Shown: piece after piece, positions 10,599-21,754 of the stretch
Layout: every line of letters starts with the position of its first letter
Numbering within the stretch: position 1 is the stretch's first letter
From: Zasmidium citrigriseum
Lineage: Eukaryota; Ascomycota; Dothideomycetes; Mycosphaerellales; Mycosphaerellaceae
Assembly: GCA_002786025.1 (NCBI GenBank)
Contig: NHNW01000031.1
Location: 396,798 to 460,797, forward strand
Reading direction: 5' to 3'
Length of the DNA stretch: 64,000 nucleotides
Position numbers and translations under genes: made by a program
The notes under the pieces: model-generated
Seen by the model: the letters and a program-made list of their open reading frames with translations, nothing else
What the model was told of the DNA's origin: nothing
The model's database searches: none

Positions 10599-12701
10599 AG
10601 AATTGAGTTTACAGTCAATCGAGGATCGAAGGACAAAAGAACGTCAACAGACGAGGACGTCAGAGGAAGACGGTAAGGCCATGAGGCCTGCGGCTTGCAC
10701 ATGAAAGAATCGATGGCGCTTGCGGTTGAGTGTACAGGCGAGCGCAAGAGTGGTGAGCCAACGATGCAGCGGCCGCAGGTCGATTGTCTCAAGGGCTCTG
10801 TTGCGCAATGGAAGAAGAAACGTACCGAGAAGCCTTCGCCAGGAAGGACTACGAGTGGAGAGATGCCAGATCTCGACGGCGCCAAATGCTACACAGAGAG
10901 CGGCGATGCGCCTCTGGGGTCGCGGGTAGACAGGTAGGGAATGTAAGTTAATCCTGGAGCAGGTGAGGTGGGTGGACTGCTTTTCTTAGCACACCCTCAC
11001 CACATTGTCGCGTGGGCGCGAAGTGGGAGAGGAAGAGGCGGTTGGTGAATGGGCGTGCGGGCGCTGCTATGACATGCAGATAGACGCTGGCGAGGGTCCG
11101 CGATGGTGAGGCCAGCTGAGCGCTGATCAAAGGCGGGCGGCTGGGCTTCCAGAAGGCGTCTCGAGGCTGTGGCCAATGGGAGAGCTGCGTCTCGCGCTCC
11201 GAGAATATACACTGTTGCCCAATCAGCATTTGTAGGCTCATGGCCACCAGCGATTGCGACGCTGATATAAGAAGCGAACGGAGGCAGGGCGAAATGAGAA
11301 TCGGCCGGTGTGCTGCGTGGCTGCCAGGTCTCCTCGTCCCTTCCCAGTCCTCCTCGCAAACGGTGGCGGACTTACCGAACGCAGAAGCAGCCGCTCTGAG
11401 ACAGCTCAGCAGCCTTGTTTGCGCCCTCGACAACCTGGCCAGGCGTTCGCAGGCGCTGGTCGTGCGAGCTCGACTTGTTCGAGTCCGCCCGTGGGTATCT
11501 ATCCAAATGCGGCAGCTGGCCTAGCACTGAGGCGTTCTGGCAGTCGACAATCCGCCGAGACAGTTGCTGCGGTATGCGATGCGCTCGCTCGTATATACAG
11601 GGATGGATCGCGGGCGAAGGGTGAAGTCGTGATGGTCGGGCGTGGGCTCTCGACGTGTTCAGTCTCTTGCAGACGGCCAAATGCGCCTCTATTGACCGCG
11701 CGGGATCGCTGACAAAGGAAGGCCGGAGACGTCGTACAAAGTGCCAAGGCAATGGGCGTCTGCTCGACAGAAGAAGTGAGAAAGCAAGAGCGACGCTCGT
11801 GGGGCGAGGAGTGGGTGGGCGGTGGTACGGCGAAGTGAAGCAGGTCGTCGGCGTGAAAGTGAGAGAGAAGCAGCCCGCCGCGCAGCATGCACTCGATGTT
11901 TCAGGATGGATGGATGCCGTCTAAATTTAGACCCACGGCGCCATCGTTGTTTCCCACACCGAGGTGCTCTAGTCCCATTGCGCCTTCCCGTCTTGGTGTC
12001 ACCAAGCCAAGTCACTCGTACTTGAGCGCTCTAGAACTCTCAATCAATTGCTCAATCTCCATGCCATTGATCCCAGCGACGCATGCCGCGTACCATCAAC
12101 ACAAAGGCGAGGGAGAACGCAACACTGCTGGCACGCCGCGACGCCTGCGATCACGCTCATTTACATGGCCTGTGCTATTTAAAACACCCCAACTCCAACA
12201 CCGCTCCTAACGATTTTCGGCCTAACGAGCACATGGTTTCGTGCATAATCACGCGAATCTGTCATCACCATCGCTCATCATTGGACAAGGCGCCCACTCC
12301 GGTAGTAGACTGCCTACATATCCTCATTTCAAGCGCCGGGCGCTCTTTTCGTTCATTCGTGTGAAAATTGCATACTCTTTGAACGCCGGAGGTGGCAAGC
12401 TCTCTGGACAGCGACGGCCTGCCCTCTAGCACGCGACACGTACTTCTGAAGTGGGACCAGGTCAACTTATCCACTTCTTCACTGTAACGTGACTCCGCTC
12501 CGCCACTGGACACGAAACAGACCGACCACTCCGAACCGAAAAGCTCCTCTTCTCTCCACAGATGCAGACCCTGATCGATTTGTGATTTGAAAGCACATGC
12601 CATTCATATTCTCCGCAGTGCAGAGACCAGCCATCGCTCAGAACTCATACATGGATGTCCATCATCCCACCACAGCCTTGTCTTCAGCAGCACGCCCCTC
12701 T
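10599..12701. other. Long intergenic region, no supportable gene
   Basis: 2.1 kb between the phosphatase start and the RPEL stop. Several frames of 90-160 codons overlap on both strands with no domain and poor internal consistency. It most likely holds the phosphatase leader and promoter plus the RPEL 3' end. Confidence 0.5.
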
Positions 12702-13304
12702 TCACTCCCCCTCCTTCAGAATTCCCTCCTTGACCAGCTCATCTTTCTCCGGCCGATTCTGCAAAGCCTTGTCCAGCGAATCCGCCTTCATGGACTTCTC
12801 CAGCTCCCTCTGCTTCTCCTGCAACGCCGGCGCCGCTTTCGAATCTGGCAAGATATTCTTGTCAACCAACTCCTGCCTCTCACTCCGATGCTGCAATGCC
12901 TTGTCCAGCGTATCCGCCCTCATATTCTTCTCCAGCTCACGCTGTTGTCCCTGGATCGCTGGAGCGGCATGGGAGTCGGGGAGGACGTTCTTCTGGACGA
13001 GCTCATCGCGCTCTGGGCGGTTTGCGAGGCCCTGTTCAACCGATCAGCCTGGGAGTTTCTTTCTCGGAGGAATTGCGAGCTCTCTCACCTTCTTCAGATT
13101 ATCCGTAATCCGCTGCCTCTCCAACTCCTGTGCTCTCGCCTGCAACGCCGGCGCTGCAGTAGTATCAAGCAGGATATGACGATTCTTGAGGTCCGACGCT
13201 TCCGGTCTCGTTTGCAAGTGCTTCTCCAGCGAATTCCTCCTCTCAAGTGTGTTTGGAGAGCTGGCGTCAACGCCCGATTCGTCCTCTTGCTGGTGATCCG
13301 CCAT
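12702..13304 (-). CDS. RPEL-repeat protein (four repeats, actin-binding motif)
   Basis: A 181-residue protein from exons 13304-13089 and 13031-12702; the 57-base GT-AG intron sits inside the second repeat. Four consecutive RPEL units are visible, each with an L-x(3)-L lead, an RPE-like core (TRPEASDL, NRPERDEL, HRSERQEL, NRPEKDEL) and a following (I/V)L-x-(D/E) turn with an APALQ/APAIQ linker. The third unit has RSE in place of RPE. In animals RPEL motifs bind G-actin (MRTF, Phactr). Fungal RPEL proteins are widespread but little studied, so actin binding is inference. The start is the ATG before ADHQQED; an upstream in-frame extension has only a TTG. Confidence 0.85.
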
Positions 13305-13990
13305 GGTTGAATGCGGTGTTGATGTTGCGTCTTGGTGTCTGGTCGTGCAGCAGTTCAAGCCGATGGTGAGATGCGTGAGGGCAATGCCTTGCGCGTTTCA
13401 CAGTCACGTTTCACGCCTGGCTCTCGTTTCTGTTGTCTCTCACTGTTGCAGCCAATGGTGACGAGCCAACCTTGCATGGCATTCCTCGAGCTTCAGAGCT
13501 CTGCCCCTCATCACCGTTGGCGTGGCAGCCGGCCGCATGCAGCAGGATCGACTCCAAGATGCGGAGAACAATGCACACATGACCTGTGCTGATTGTCGAG
13601 CTGAGGAGGGTCGAGGCGAAGCACATACAGCTATTGCAGCTCTATACATGACGTGAGACGAAGACGACGAGGTTGTAATCCAACACCTAACGCTCCATTA
13701 TGCATTAAGCTACGCCTAATATACAATGCCATCGGATGCTGTTATAAGCAAGATGACTTGACTTTCGCCAGAAGGTAATTTGGTGGATGTCTGCCATCGA
13801 TTCGTGCTCGTGTAGAGACATCTCGTTTTCTTCGTTAACATATGCTTGTGTCGCCCGATTTCCCTTTCTCCGTTCCCAGCAGTAACGTGACAAGAAAGTC
13901 TTCTCTCGTTCAACCTCAGTTCGATATCATCAGGTGGAAGGTCGTGTTTTCATGGCTGTGCCACATCGGCTAATGGCGAGATGGGTGTAT
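13305..13990. other. Intergenic region upstream of RPEL gene and downstream of rhodopsin
   Basis: 686 bases holding the RPEL promoter and the rhodopsin 3' end. No gene recognised. Confidence 0.5.
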
Positions 13991-15211
13991 CTAAGCACCC
14001 TCATCGTCGTCACCAACACGGATTTGGCCCTCGCCAGTGACACCGTGGGACCAGAAGCCGCCAATGTCGAAGTTGGTCTCTGGCATGCTCATGTGGGTGA
14101 AGAGGAGCCAGGCACCGAAGATTGGCTTGGCAAGGATGTCGAGCACGGCGTAGGCAATGATCTCCTCGTCGACGTTCATGTGGCGGCTGCCATCAGCAAT
14201 ACCCCAGATGCTGGAAATTCGTTAGCTCAGATGACAATGAAAACTCGTGTTGTTTGAAAACTCACATTGGGTAGATGGTCCAGATGATGAGAGTGAAGCC
14301 ACCAATGGCAGCGAAGAAGTTGCCAACCTTGCCGCCCTTTGAGACAGCAGCAGAGCGGCCGTGGTAGACAAGCTGCCAGACAATGACGAGGTAGGCAATG
14401 CAGGCAATGGCGTACCAGCCCCACTTCTGTGGAGTGCCCTCAGTGCCGAAAGCAGCGAAGAGACCGGTGAGAACCATGATGACATCGGCGAGGATGGCAA
14501 TGAGGATGTTGCCGCCGTTCATGCCAGCAAGGAGGCACAGGTCGAGGAGAAGGAGAGGAGTCGTCAAAGACCAGTCCACGTAACGAGCCCAGTAGACCTG
14601 GCGGTAGAGGTCATGCTCAGTGTCTGGGACGTGCTTGTGGGAGTCGCGGATGACAACGTGGTGGTAGCCAATGCCGTGGCCGCTGGCCATGGCGAAGTAA
14701 GAGCAAGCGGCGATGACAGTGATCATGGTGGTGATGATGTGGTACAAACGCTTGGACTGGGAAGTTGTGAGCCTTGATGCCTGAAGTGAACGGGTCTCGC
14801 GGAATGGCTTACCATGGGGATGTTCCACGACATGCCGGTGAAGACAATTGAAGCAACGACCATGACAACGAAGACGACCCTGGGTGTACCGTTAGCCATC
14901 TGTTTGTGACCTCCATTCTGTGCCGTCGTCTGCGTGGTCGTGTTGTTTGCAACAGTATGTTGACGACCATGCTCCTCCAACAAAGTGTTGTTTGTTGCTT
15001 GCTGAGACTCACCAGAGGGTCCTCTCGCCAGTGTCGGTGGCATCTTGATACTCAGGGAGGCTTGGAACAACGGTGGGCACTGGAGAGCTGTTAGCTTGAT
15101 TTGTTGGAGCTGTGTTCTTGACGCCAGTACACACCTGGGGCCACGCTGGTTGGCGATGACACTGGAACAGTTGGGTGCGTCTTAAACGCCTCGACGGGGT
15201 CCACGATCATG
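13991..15211 (-). CDS. Microbial (type I) rhodopsin, proton-pump residue pattern
   Basis: A 309-residue retinal protein in five exons: 15211-15135, 15087-15013, 14879-14813, 14756-14266 and 14210-13991. All introns are GT-AG; the second is 133 bases. Seven hydrophobic helices are apparent. Helix C reads RYVDWSLTTPLLLLDL, placing the proton acceptor at Asp134, Thr138, and the donor at Asp145, equivalent to Asp85/Thr89/Asp96 of bacteriorhodopsin. Helix G has VLDILAKPIFG with the counter-ion Asp261 and retinal Lys265. Both carboxylates are kept, as in fungal pumps such as the Leptosphaeria rhodopsin, and unlike the slow NOP-1 group. Expected role: light-driven outward H+ transport in the plasma membrane. 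No carotenoid genes are adjacent. Confidence 0.93.
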
Positions 15212-17279
15212 GCTGCGGTTGGTACTGCTGTGCTTCAATGGAGGTCAAGATGGTCTTCTGGGAGTGAAGTGGTGGATGAAGAGGATGGTGATGTATTAGA
15301 GAGAGTTGAGGAGACGATGGAAGCAAGAGTTGTACGACGGGCCTGCCTGGGAAAGCGGGGACGAGCTCTCAAAGCTTGATCCAGTCACATCGCTCGATCC
15401 CGTTGGCGGCAGGCGCCCGGTTCAGACTTGCATCATCTCAGAAGCACCACGATGGCCGATGCCAAAACGTGTGGCAGGACGACGCTCCGGCTGCCCCTCT
15501 GAACGATCTTTGCCGCCAGACCAGTTCTACTCATCCGTCAAGATTTGCTACAGCTGTCACGACAGAACGAGTGTCTCCGGAGGCCTTGATATGTCGACGA
15601 ACACCTACACACACCACCGCCCAGCTGCCAGAGCCCGATCGGAGAGCAAGATCTTTAGCGGCGCTCACCAGCCACGATGATGGTTCTGGGTCCCACTTTT
15701 TCTCGACCTCTCTCCCTGAGCTTTCCCCACACGACATCCATGCCCTTCCTCGCGCGAGGCTCATCTCCCATGCCTGTTAGACACAGCCATTGCGGATGGG
15801 TACACAGGTACAACGACGTTCGTTCAAGATCTCACGTCTCGCAGCACCGCCGAGCTGCCAGCTCGTCTCACGCCGCGTCCGCAAATTGATGAAAACCTGC
15901 GCTGTTCCGCGAGCTCATTTCCAGCCAACTCAACGATGACGCGGGAGAGCGTCACACCTCCAGATCGTTCGACCAGATTGATCCGCCGGTTTTCCGCAAA
16001 ACACGCATGGACCCAGCATAGCAACCGCTGTCCGCGGGACAGAGAACGCGCCAAGCACGCGCTTCTGCAGGCGTGCAGTCCGTCCGTCACCAGACCTCAC
16101 GCAAGCGCGCTGGATGCTTTTGCTCCTCTGTCGCTACTCTCCCAGCCACCGCAGCGGTATACGAATTCCGCAAGCACGTTCTACCGCTGATTGGCTTTCT
16201 GCGTTCCCTGTTAACCGGCTTGCGGATATTGGCGAGGCGACGAAGGCGGAGTTCCGAGACTTTTGGTAGAGATACCCAGTACTCTCTGGTGTTCGATGCT
16301 CGTTGCGGTAGATATTTCGAGGAGATCGCGAAACGCCGAAGACATACATACGGATCGACTTTCCGTGCGTTCCGTTTGCCAGACAGGCCCAGTGTTTCGA
16401 GAGGTGGGACAACATTGCTCGAAACATGACAGCGTGCCGTCGCGGATTAATAACGTGGTGTGGTGTGATGAGAGTCGTGATATTGCCATCATGCCACGCC
16501 TCTTTTGGGTTACTGCGGTCGGAAGTGGCTCCGCCCCAGCCAAGAAGGTCAAGACTTCACGTCTTCCCACCACGCACGAAACTTGTCAATGTCTCGTCAC
16601 ACATTCGTTCTACTTTGTGCAAAATTGTGGTCTTCCCTCGCCGGATAGCGCGGTCAATCGACGAACAGCGGGTCATGGGCTACAACGCAAGATCGCGAGA
16701 CATCATCACGCCTTGGAGACAGCCGCTATGGAGTAGCAGTTATGTCGAACTGTAGGTCAAGAAAACATCTGGTTTCGGATGCGAGCTCGAAATTGCAGGC
16801 AAGCTCTCTAGTATGGGTCCTTTACTGCTCCCTTTGCTGCGTCCCTTAGTGCTCCGTCACTTCGCTTAAGTACTCCCTTTACTTCGCTTTAGTACTCCCT
16901 TTACTTCCCTCTCCTATTGCCTTTACTTTCCTTTCCCGCTGCTTTTACTTCGTTCTCATGGTCCCCTTACTATTCTCATCGTTTCCTTCGCGGCCTTACA
17001 AACGCACTAACGACGCTCTTCGGGCTTTAAGACGGTTAAGTCTATCCCACATTCGTCTGCGGTAGCATAGAGGCGATAGAAGTGCACTTCAACGCCGCAC
17101 TAAAAGACGCTACATCGTAAGACACCTCAATCGCCACATTAGCCGCCATGGTAACGCTTTTGTAGTTTCCAACGCATCAAAGGACCTTCGCAAGCACGAT
17201 TTCATTTGAGTCCGACCTGAAGACCCCGTTCGGCGAGACACTGGACCTGACCAACACGCCTCTGCGCACAATAATCAGC
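15212..17279. other. Gene-poor region with a pyrimidine-rich minisatellite
   Basis: About 2 kb without a gene I can support. It holds the rhodopsin promoter at its left and a CTTTACTTC-rich low-complexity tract at roughly 16,810-16,990. Confidence 0.5.
16861..16904. repeat. 22-base tandem repeat, two near-identical copies
   Basis: Two adjacent 22-base copies (16,861-16,882 and 16,883-16,904) start TTCGCTT and share AGTACTCCCTTTAC, differing at one base. More decayed pieces continue on both sides. Confidence 0.7.
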
Positions 17280-17936
17280 ATGTACCTGAGCCTCAAGAAT
17301 TACTTGGTGTACGACATCTTCTCGCGTCAACAAGTCGTCTACGACCATCCTGGGAAACGGCTCGAAGGCGACCGACCATACGCCCACGACTCCGCCAAAA
17401 GCGTGTTCTTCACCCCTGCCAAGAACATGCTGCAGACCGCCATTTCCACTGGCAATGCTCACTTCATGCTGTTGTGGGGTGCGAAAGTGAATGACTGGTA
17501 CCATGCTATTGCAATCGAACTGGATGGCATCCCGGGATACGGCCGGACTTGTACTCAAGTGCTTTCCCCTCGCCAGCCCGAGCCCGTCATCAGATTCGCA
17601 AGTCCGGAAGAATTGAAAGGAGAGCTCGATGTCATGCTCAACTTCCACGATCTCACCGGCGACGAAATCGGCGCTACAGTCATGTTGGATTTGATCGAGA
17701 AACGCTCCAGATGTTCACCACCCTACCAAGACGGTCCTTGTGCGGATTCGACTAGATTTGGCAAGGGTGACTTTGCTGGAAATTCCAACACCGTGGACCG
17801 TGGTACCAACCTGGTGAAATCCGAGTCGCTTCGCCATTCAGGTCTGACATCGCTGTCGCGCGCTGAAATGGCAGCTAGTGCGCGCTCGTCGGAGGGAAGG
17901 ACGACTATAGAGGCGAGGTGTGTTGCAGGCAAGTGA
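17280..17936 (+). CDS. Hypothetical protein, orphan reading frame
   Basis: An uninterrupted 218-codon frame whose composition looks protein-like for the first ~150 residues, with mixed hydrophobic and acidic segments such as NYLVYDIFSRQQVVYDHPG and HAIAIELDGIPGYGRTCTQ. I recognise no domain. The frame stays open upstream of the ATG to about 17,154 without another ATG, so the true start may lie in an unseen 5' exon, or the gene may be a truncated remnant. The last ~60 codons become Ser/Arg-rich and run straight into a minisatellite, which suggests that end is not native. No signal peptide or membrane segment is visible. It sits alone in a gene-poor stretch. Confidence 0.4.
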   Translation: MYLSLKNYLVYDIFSRQQVVYDHPGKRLEGDRPYAHDSAKSVFFTPAKNMLQTAISTGNAHFMLLWGAKVNDWYHAIAIELDGIPGYGRTCTQVLSPRQPEPVIRFASPEELKGELDVMLNFHDLTGDEIGATVMLDLIEKRSRCSPPYQDGPCADSTRFGKGDFAGNSNTVDRGTNLVKSESLRHSGLTSLSRAEMAASARSSEGRTTIEARCVAGK

Positions 17937-18075
17937 GCCAGACAGAAAGCCGCACAGTGAGCCAGAGGCTGCTAAGAAGTGAGCTACGAAATGAGCTGAA
18001 GGGTCCCAAGAAGTAAGCGAGGAAATGAATTTGGAGAGTCCCAAGAAGTGAGCCGGGCGGTGAAATTAGCAATGA
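17925..18075. repeat. Degenerate minisatellite around an AAGAAGTGAGC core
   Basis: At least four imperfect units of roughly 26-35 bases. The two clearest start GTCCCAAGAAGT at 18,003 and 18,038. Earlier units near 17,930 and 17,975 keep only the AAGTGAGC core. Confidence 0.6.
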
Positions 18076-18620
18076 GCAAGAGGATAAAGGCAGAGGCACA
18101 TAGCTATCTCTACAGCATCCTGGAAGCACCAAGAGCCTACATAGCCTCTGCTAGGCCTGGTAGTACATCAGAACACGGAGATGGGCTTGGGGAAAGCATG
18201 GAACATGATGGAGCGGAAGTTCGTGGCAGGACTGCTCTCAAGCGAGCCAGGAACATGATATCGAGCACCATAATCTTCGTAGCTGTTACTGAGCTTGATC
18301 GCAGTGCCTCTGCTGAAGGGTCATGGGCTACCGAAAAGGTTGGCTTCAAAGCCTGTCGCTGCTTCTGCGTCACCATGAGGTACACAAGCTAGCTGCCAAT
18401 ACCTTGAGAGCATCGGGGGATAGGACCGCCGAGAAGCTCAACTGAACCAACGGACATTTGTCGAGCGATGTAACATGTCGATTTCTCTCCCACTTGGGTA
18501 TCATTATCATGCAGCTTTTGTGCTCCCTTCGCACAGTCGCCTCGCTTTTTATGACCCAATCAACGCCACAGCGCCTTCGCTTGGAAACCAGACAGAAAAG
18601 GAACCAGACCTGAACATCGA
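18076..18620. other. Intergenic region downstream of RLP24
   Basis: No supportable gene. It lies 3' of the RLP24 stop codon. Confidence 0.5.
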
Positions 18621-19308
18621 TTAACCATCGACGTCCATCTCCTCCGGTCCCTTGCCCCGCACCAGGCGCTGCTTCTTCTTGTTCACAACCTTCTTCTTCC
18701 CATTCTTGACCTTCACCTCCTCGATCTTCTCCTCTTCTAAAGGCATTTCATCTTCCACCAACTCGCTCTCCTCAACCTCCATCTCGGTAGTCTCCGGCTC
18801 GACCTCCTGCAACACTTCCTCGACTTGATCCCTATACTCCGGCGGCAGCAGATGCTGGTTCTCGGCCACGAGCTTGCGATCCGCCTCAAGCTGCTTTTCC
18901 TTGTTGCCCTTCATGCGGTTCTTGTAGAACTGTCGCTCTCGTCGAGCACGAATCTCAGACACTCGTTGCATGGCTTGCAGTGTTGTGGCGACCAGATCGC
19001 GGTTGTAGCGCACGGGGATGTTGCGGCGTTGGGCGAAGGCGAGGGTCGAGTCGACGGTCATTTCTTTGCCGTGCGCGCGGCGGAAGGCCTTTGTCCAGGC
19101 CAACTTGCGTGGGTTACGCTTCATTTTGAACTGCACGAGACATCTGTTAGAAGGGTTCTATGCCGGAAAATTGGATTTGAAAGATACTCACGTTTTTGTG
19201 GCATTTTGATCTGCAGAATCGGAAGACCTTTGCATCGTTTCGGACGAAAGTGATGCCCTTTGACGGATAGCAGGGCTGCGAGCAGAAATAGCACGTCTCG
19301 ATCCGCAT
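18621..19308 (-). CDS. RLP24: Ribosome biogenesis protein Rlp24 (L24e family)
   Basis: A 208-residue protein from exons 19308-19192 and 19130-18621. The N-terminal L24e zinc finger is complete: Cys6 and Cys9 (CYFC) and Cys32 and Cys36 (CRSKC), around the [11 protein letters not shown] turn. The next exon continues [24 protein letters not shown], the Rlp24 hallmark that sets it apart from the shorter cytosolic ribosomal protein eL24 (segment abbreviated). A charged C-terminal tail rich in Glu and Lys ends in the region that, in yeast, recruits the AAA-ATPase Drg1 for cytoplasmic maturation of the pre-60S particle. It is head-to-head with PAM18 across 253 bases. Confidence 0.93.
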
Positions 19309-19561
19309 GTTGGCGACGGTGAGTGTGGTGGGTTGGAGAGTGGTAGGAAGGGTCTTGCTTCGAAGTGAAGTGGGCGAACTTTTCGTGCCGATCAAAGCGG
19401 CTCCTCCCGACCGAACTTCCGACTGCTTCTGCGGCGAGAACGTCGACACTCCCGACTGTCTCTCTTCATCTTGTGCTCTTCTACATTTTCAGCAGCTGAT
19501 CAAATCAGTCGACTCTTCATCGAATTTCTTCTCCCACCAGGAGCCCTTCGAACTCGACATC
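19309..19561. promoter_or_regulatory. Shared divergent promoter RLP24 / PAM18
   Basis: 253 bases separate the two start codons, so both core promoters must overlap or abut. Confidence 0.6.
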
Positions 19562-19999
19562 ATGGCGACCGCTCTTGCCGTCGGCGTTGGAGTCGCCGCA
19601 GCAGCTTTCTTCGTACGCCTTCCTAATCCGCCTTCTGCTCGGATGGCTCCTGACGATTTCTAGGGTCGTGCCGGTCTGGTCGCATTACGAAGATACCGAG
19701 GAGGCACAAATGCGCTCGGGAAAGCATACTACAAGGGCGGTTTTGAAAAGCAGATGAACCGACGAGAAGCGGCCTTGATTCTGGAGACCTCGTGAGTACT
19801 TCCTCTACAAGCTCTACACCAACAGAAGGATCACATGCTGATTAGATTTGATCACAGAGAACGCGGCGTGACAAAAGAAATTATTCGCAAGAAGCACCGA
19901 CAAATGATGCTCCTCAACCACCCCGACCGAGGAGGCAGCCCCTACCTAGCCACGAAAATCAACGAGGCGAAAGAGTTCCTAGAGAAGGGAGCGCAATAG
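19562..19999 (+). CDS. PAM18: Mitochondrial import motor J-protein Pam18/Tim14
   Basis: A 106-residue J-protein in three exons: 19562-19612, 19664-19791 and 19858-19999. It starts with one hydrophobic segment (residues 3-17), which would anchor it in the inner mitochondrial membrane. A matrix loop with the [19 protein letters not shown] lead follows, then a C-terminal J domain with the HPD motif at residues 81-83 and a DRGGSPY continuation. This order (TM, then C-terminal J domain, no Gly-rich or zinc region) is diagnostic of Pam18/Tim14. The protein stimulates mtHsp70 ATPase at the TIM23 translocase together with Pam16. The length fits other filamentous fungi. Confidence 0.95.
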
Positions 20000-20097
20000 C
20001 TGGGGAGTCACATGTACAGGATATATCGTTTAGCGAGGCGTTGGGGGAATCAGCATCATGGATGGGACAAAGCATTCTCGACTCTACTCTATACCAG

Positions 20098-21204
20098 CTA
20101 AGCTTGCGCAAGAGCGCCTTTGACAACTTGATCTAGGTCCTCCTGCTCCAGACCCAAGACTTGTCGCTCCTCTTTGGCTTTGACTTCGAAGTCACCGCCT
20201 TTGCCTTCGCCCATGTAATAGCAGTAAATCATATACAAGGCTCCAGTCAGATCACCCGCGGCGAATTTCTCCTTTCCGGCCTTCTCGCGCTCTGCGATGG
20301 TGCTCTGCTCGGTCTTCCAGTCTGCGTCGGATGTACTAGTGGCTTTCTTGATGGCGTCAAAGATCTCTTGCTGGGTCACATAGAAGGAGGAGATGTAGAT
20401 GAAGTTGTTGGCGTAATGCTCCAGCGAGGCTCTTGGGTTTCCTGAGGAAGTGATGGGCAGCGAGATGACTTTGGCGATCGCCTGGCCGACTCGAGATATG
20501 GAAGAGGTGTTGTTTCGGCCGTTGTCGCTGTACACTGGGGTTTGTTAGCGAGATGAAAGCTCTCGGTCTCTGCAACACTTACAAGTCGCACGGCGATTAG
20601 GCACGTCGAAACCGAACATGCCGAAGTTGATGCTCTGCAGTCATACATCAGTCTCAAGAACACTGGTGGCCTCATCATGCTACATCGATACTAACCAACT
20701 CAGTCCACGGCCCTGTAACAGGAGAGATATGCTTCATCCCCAGATCCCGAATCTGCTTCCTCGCAGCAACCTTTCCCGCAACAATCGGATGAGAAGCAGC
20801 ATCGCCCGACAAGCCATCCAAGGAGTACTCATTCGGAACGATGTACTTGACACCAGCTTTGGCCGCAGCATCGATCAACTTGTCCTGCACATCCGATCCT
20901 TGGAAGTTGAGAGAGAACATTGCCAGTTCATGGCCAGCGAACGCCGATTGAAGAAATGCATCGTCATCGTAGGATCCCTTCTTGACGGTGATCTGAGAAG
21001 AGGACGGGAAGGTGGCTTTGGAGTCGGTCCGGGAGACGATTGTTATCTTGATGTCCTTGTTGATCTCGAGAAGGTGCTTGAGGGTGGAGCCGGCGCTATT
21101 GCCGCTGGCCTGGAGGTTGGATTAGTTGTTGTTCTTGGGGGAGTGTATGGAAAGCCAATGGCAAGACTCACGCCGACGATGACGATGTTCTTAAGGTAAG
21201 ACAT
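20098..21204 (-). CDS. NmrA-like / isoflavone reductase-like NAD(P)-binding protein
   Basis: A 311-residue atypical short-chain dehydrogenase in four exons: 21204-21172, 21109-20696, 20634-20583 and 20534-20098. A Rossmann start (KNIVIVGASGNSAGSTL) gives the GxSGxxG dinucleotide loop at residues 11-18, split by the first intron. It continues with an SRT arm, KKGSYDDDAFLQSAFAG, and a VKYIVPNEYSLDG motif of the NmrA/PCBER/isoflavone reductase class. These proteins act either as NADPH-dependent reductases of phenylpropanoid-like ethers or as redox sensors that bind nitrogen regulators. The sequence does not decide which. Expected to be cytosolic; no signal peptide. Confidence 0.87.
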
Positions 21205-21754
21205 GTTTGGATTGAGAGTTCGAATGCAGATTGGCCCATGGCCATCTCAACGAGTCTTATATCCATCAAGGGGCATCAGGTACAGCATTCAAAGTGGGAC
21301 AAGATTTGCTAATGCCACGGTATCCAAGCCCCGAAAGAACGAATTCTTGGTAATGGTAACAACCTAGCTAGGCATTGGGATGCCCTTGTTCGATTGCTCA
21401 TCAGCTCAACATGTTTAGGTTGCAATGGCGTAGCAAAGAGCTGAACACTAGTGAGCGGCAAGCGTAGTGCAAACAGGATGTCCCATTAAATGTGTGCAGT
21501 TTGCCCGCACGGCTGAACTCGTTTGGCCGGCGGAGGGATTCGACCAAAGTTCAACCATTGCTATGCAGGACCCTGCAGAGTATTATGACATCCTCTGCCT
21601 GCTTATATAAACACCGGTGATATTGGCCATTTCCCGTGTCTGAAGATGAGTTGGTGTAGGCGTTTACGACTGTTCTTCGTTTTTCGGGTACATGGATATG
21701 TCTGTGCTCCCAGGGTATCAACAAGGCTTCTGTTCTCCAGCCTGTACTGTCAAC
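21205..21754. other. Intergenic region
   Basis: 550 bases between the NmrA-like start and the DUF3074 stop. A TATATAAA string at 21,604-21,611 is the only promoter-like element noticed; it sits about 400 bases upstream of the NmrA-like start. Confidence 0.4.

Noticed and set aside
10948..11888. Several overlapping 90-160 codon frames on both strands upstream of the phosphatase
   Set aside because: They overlap each other, have no domains and lack splice-consistent extensions. Treated as leader/promoter DNA.
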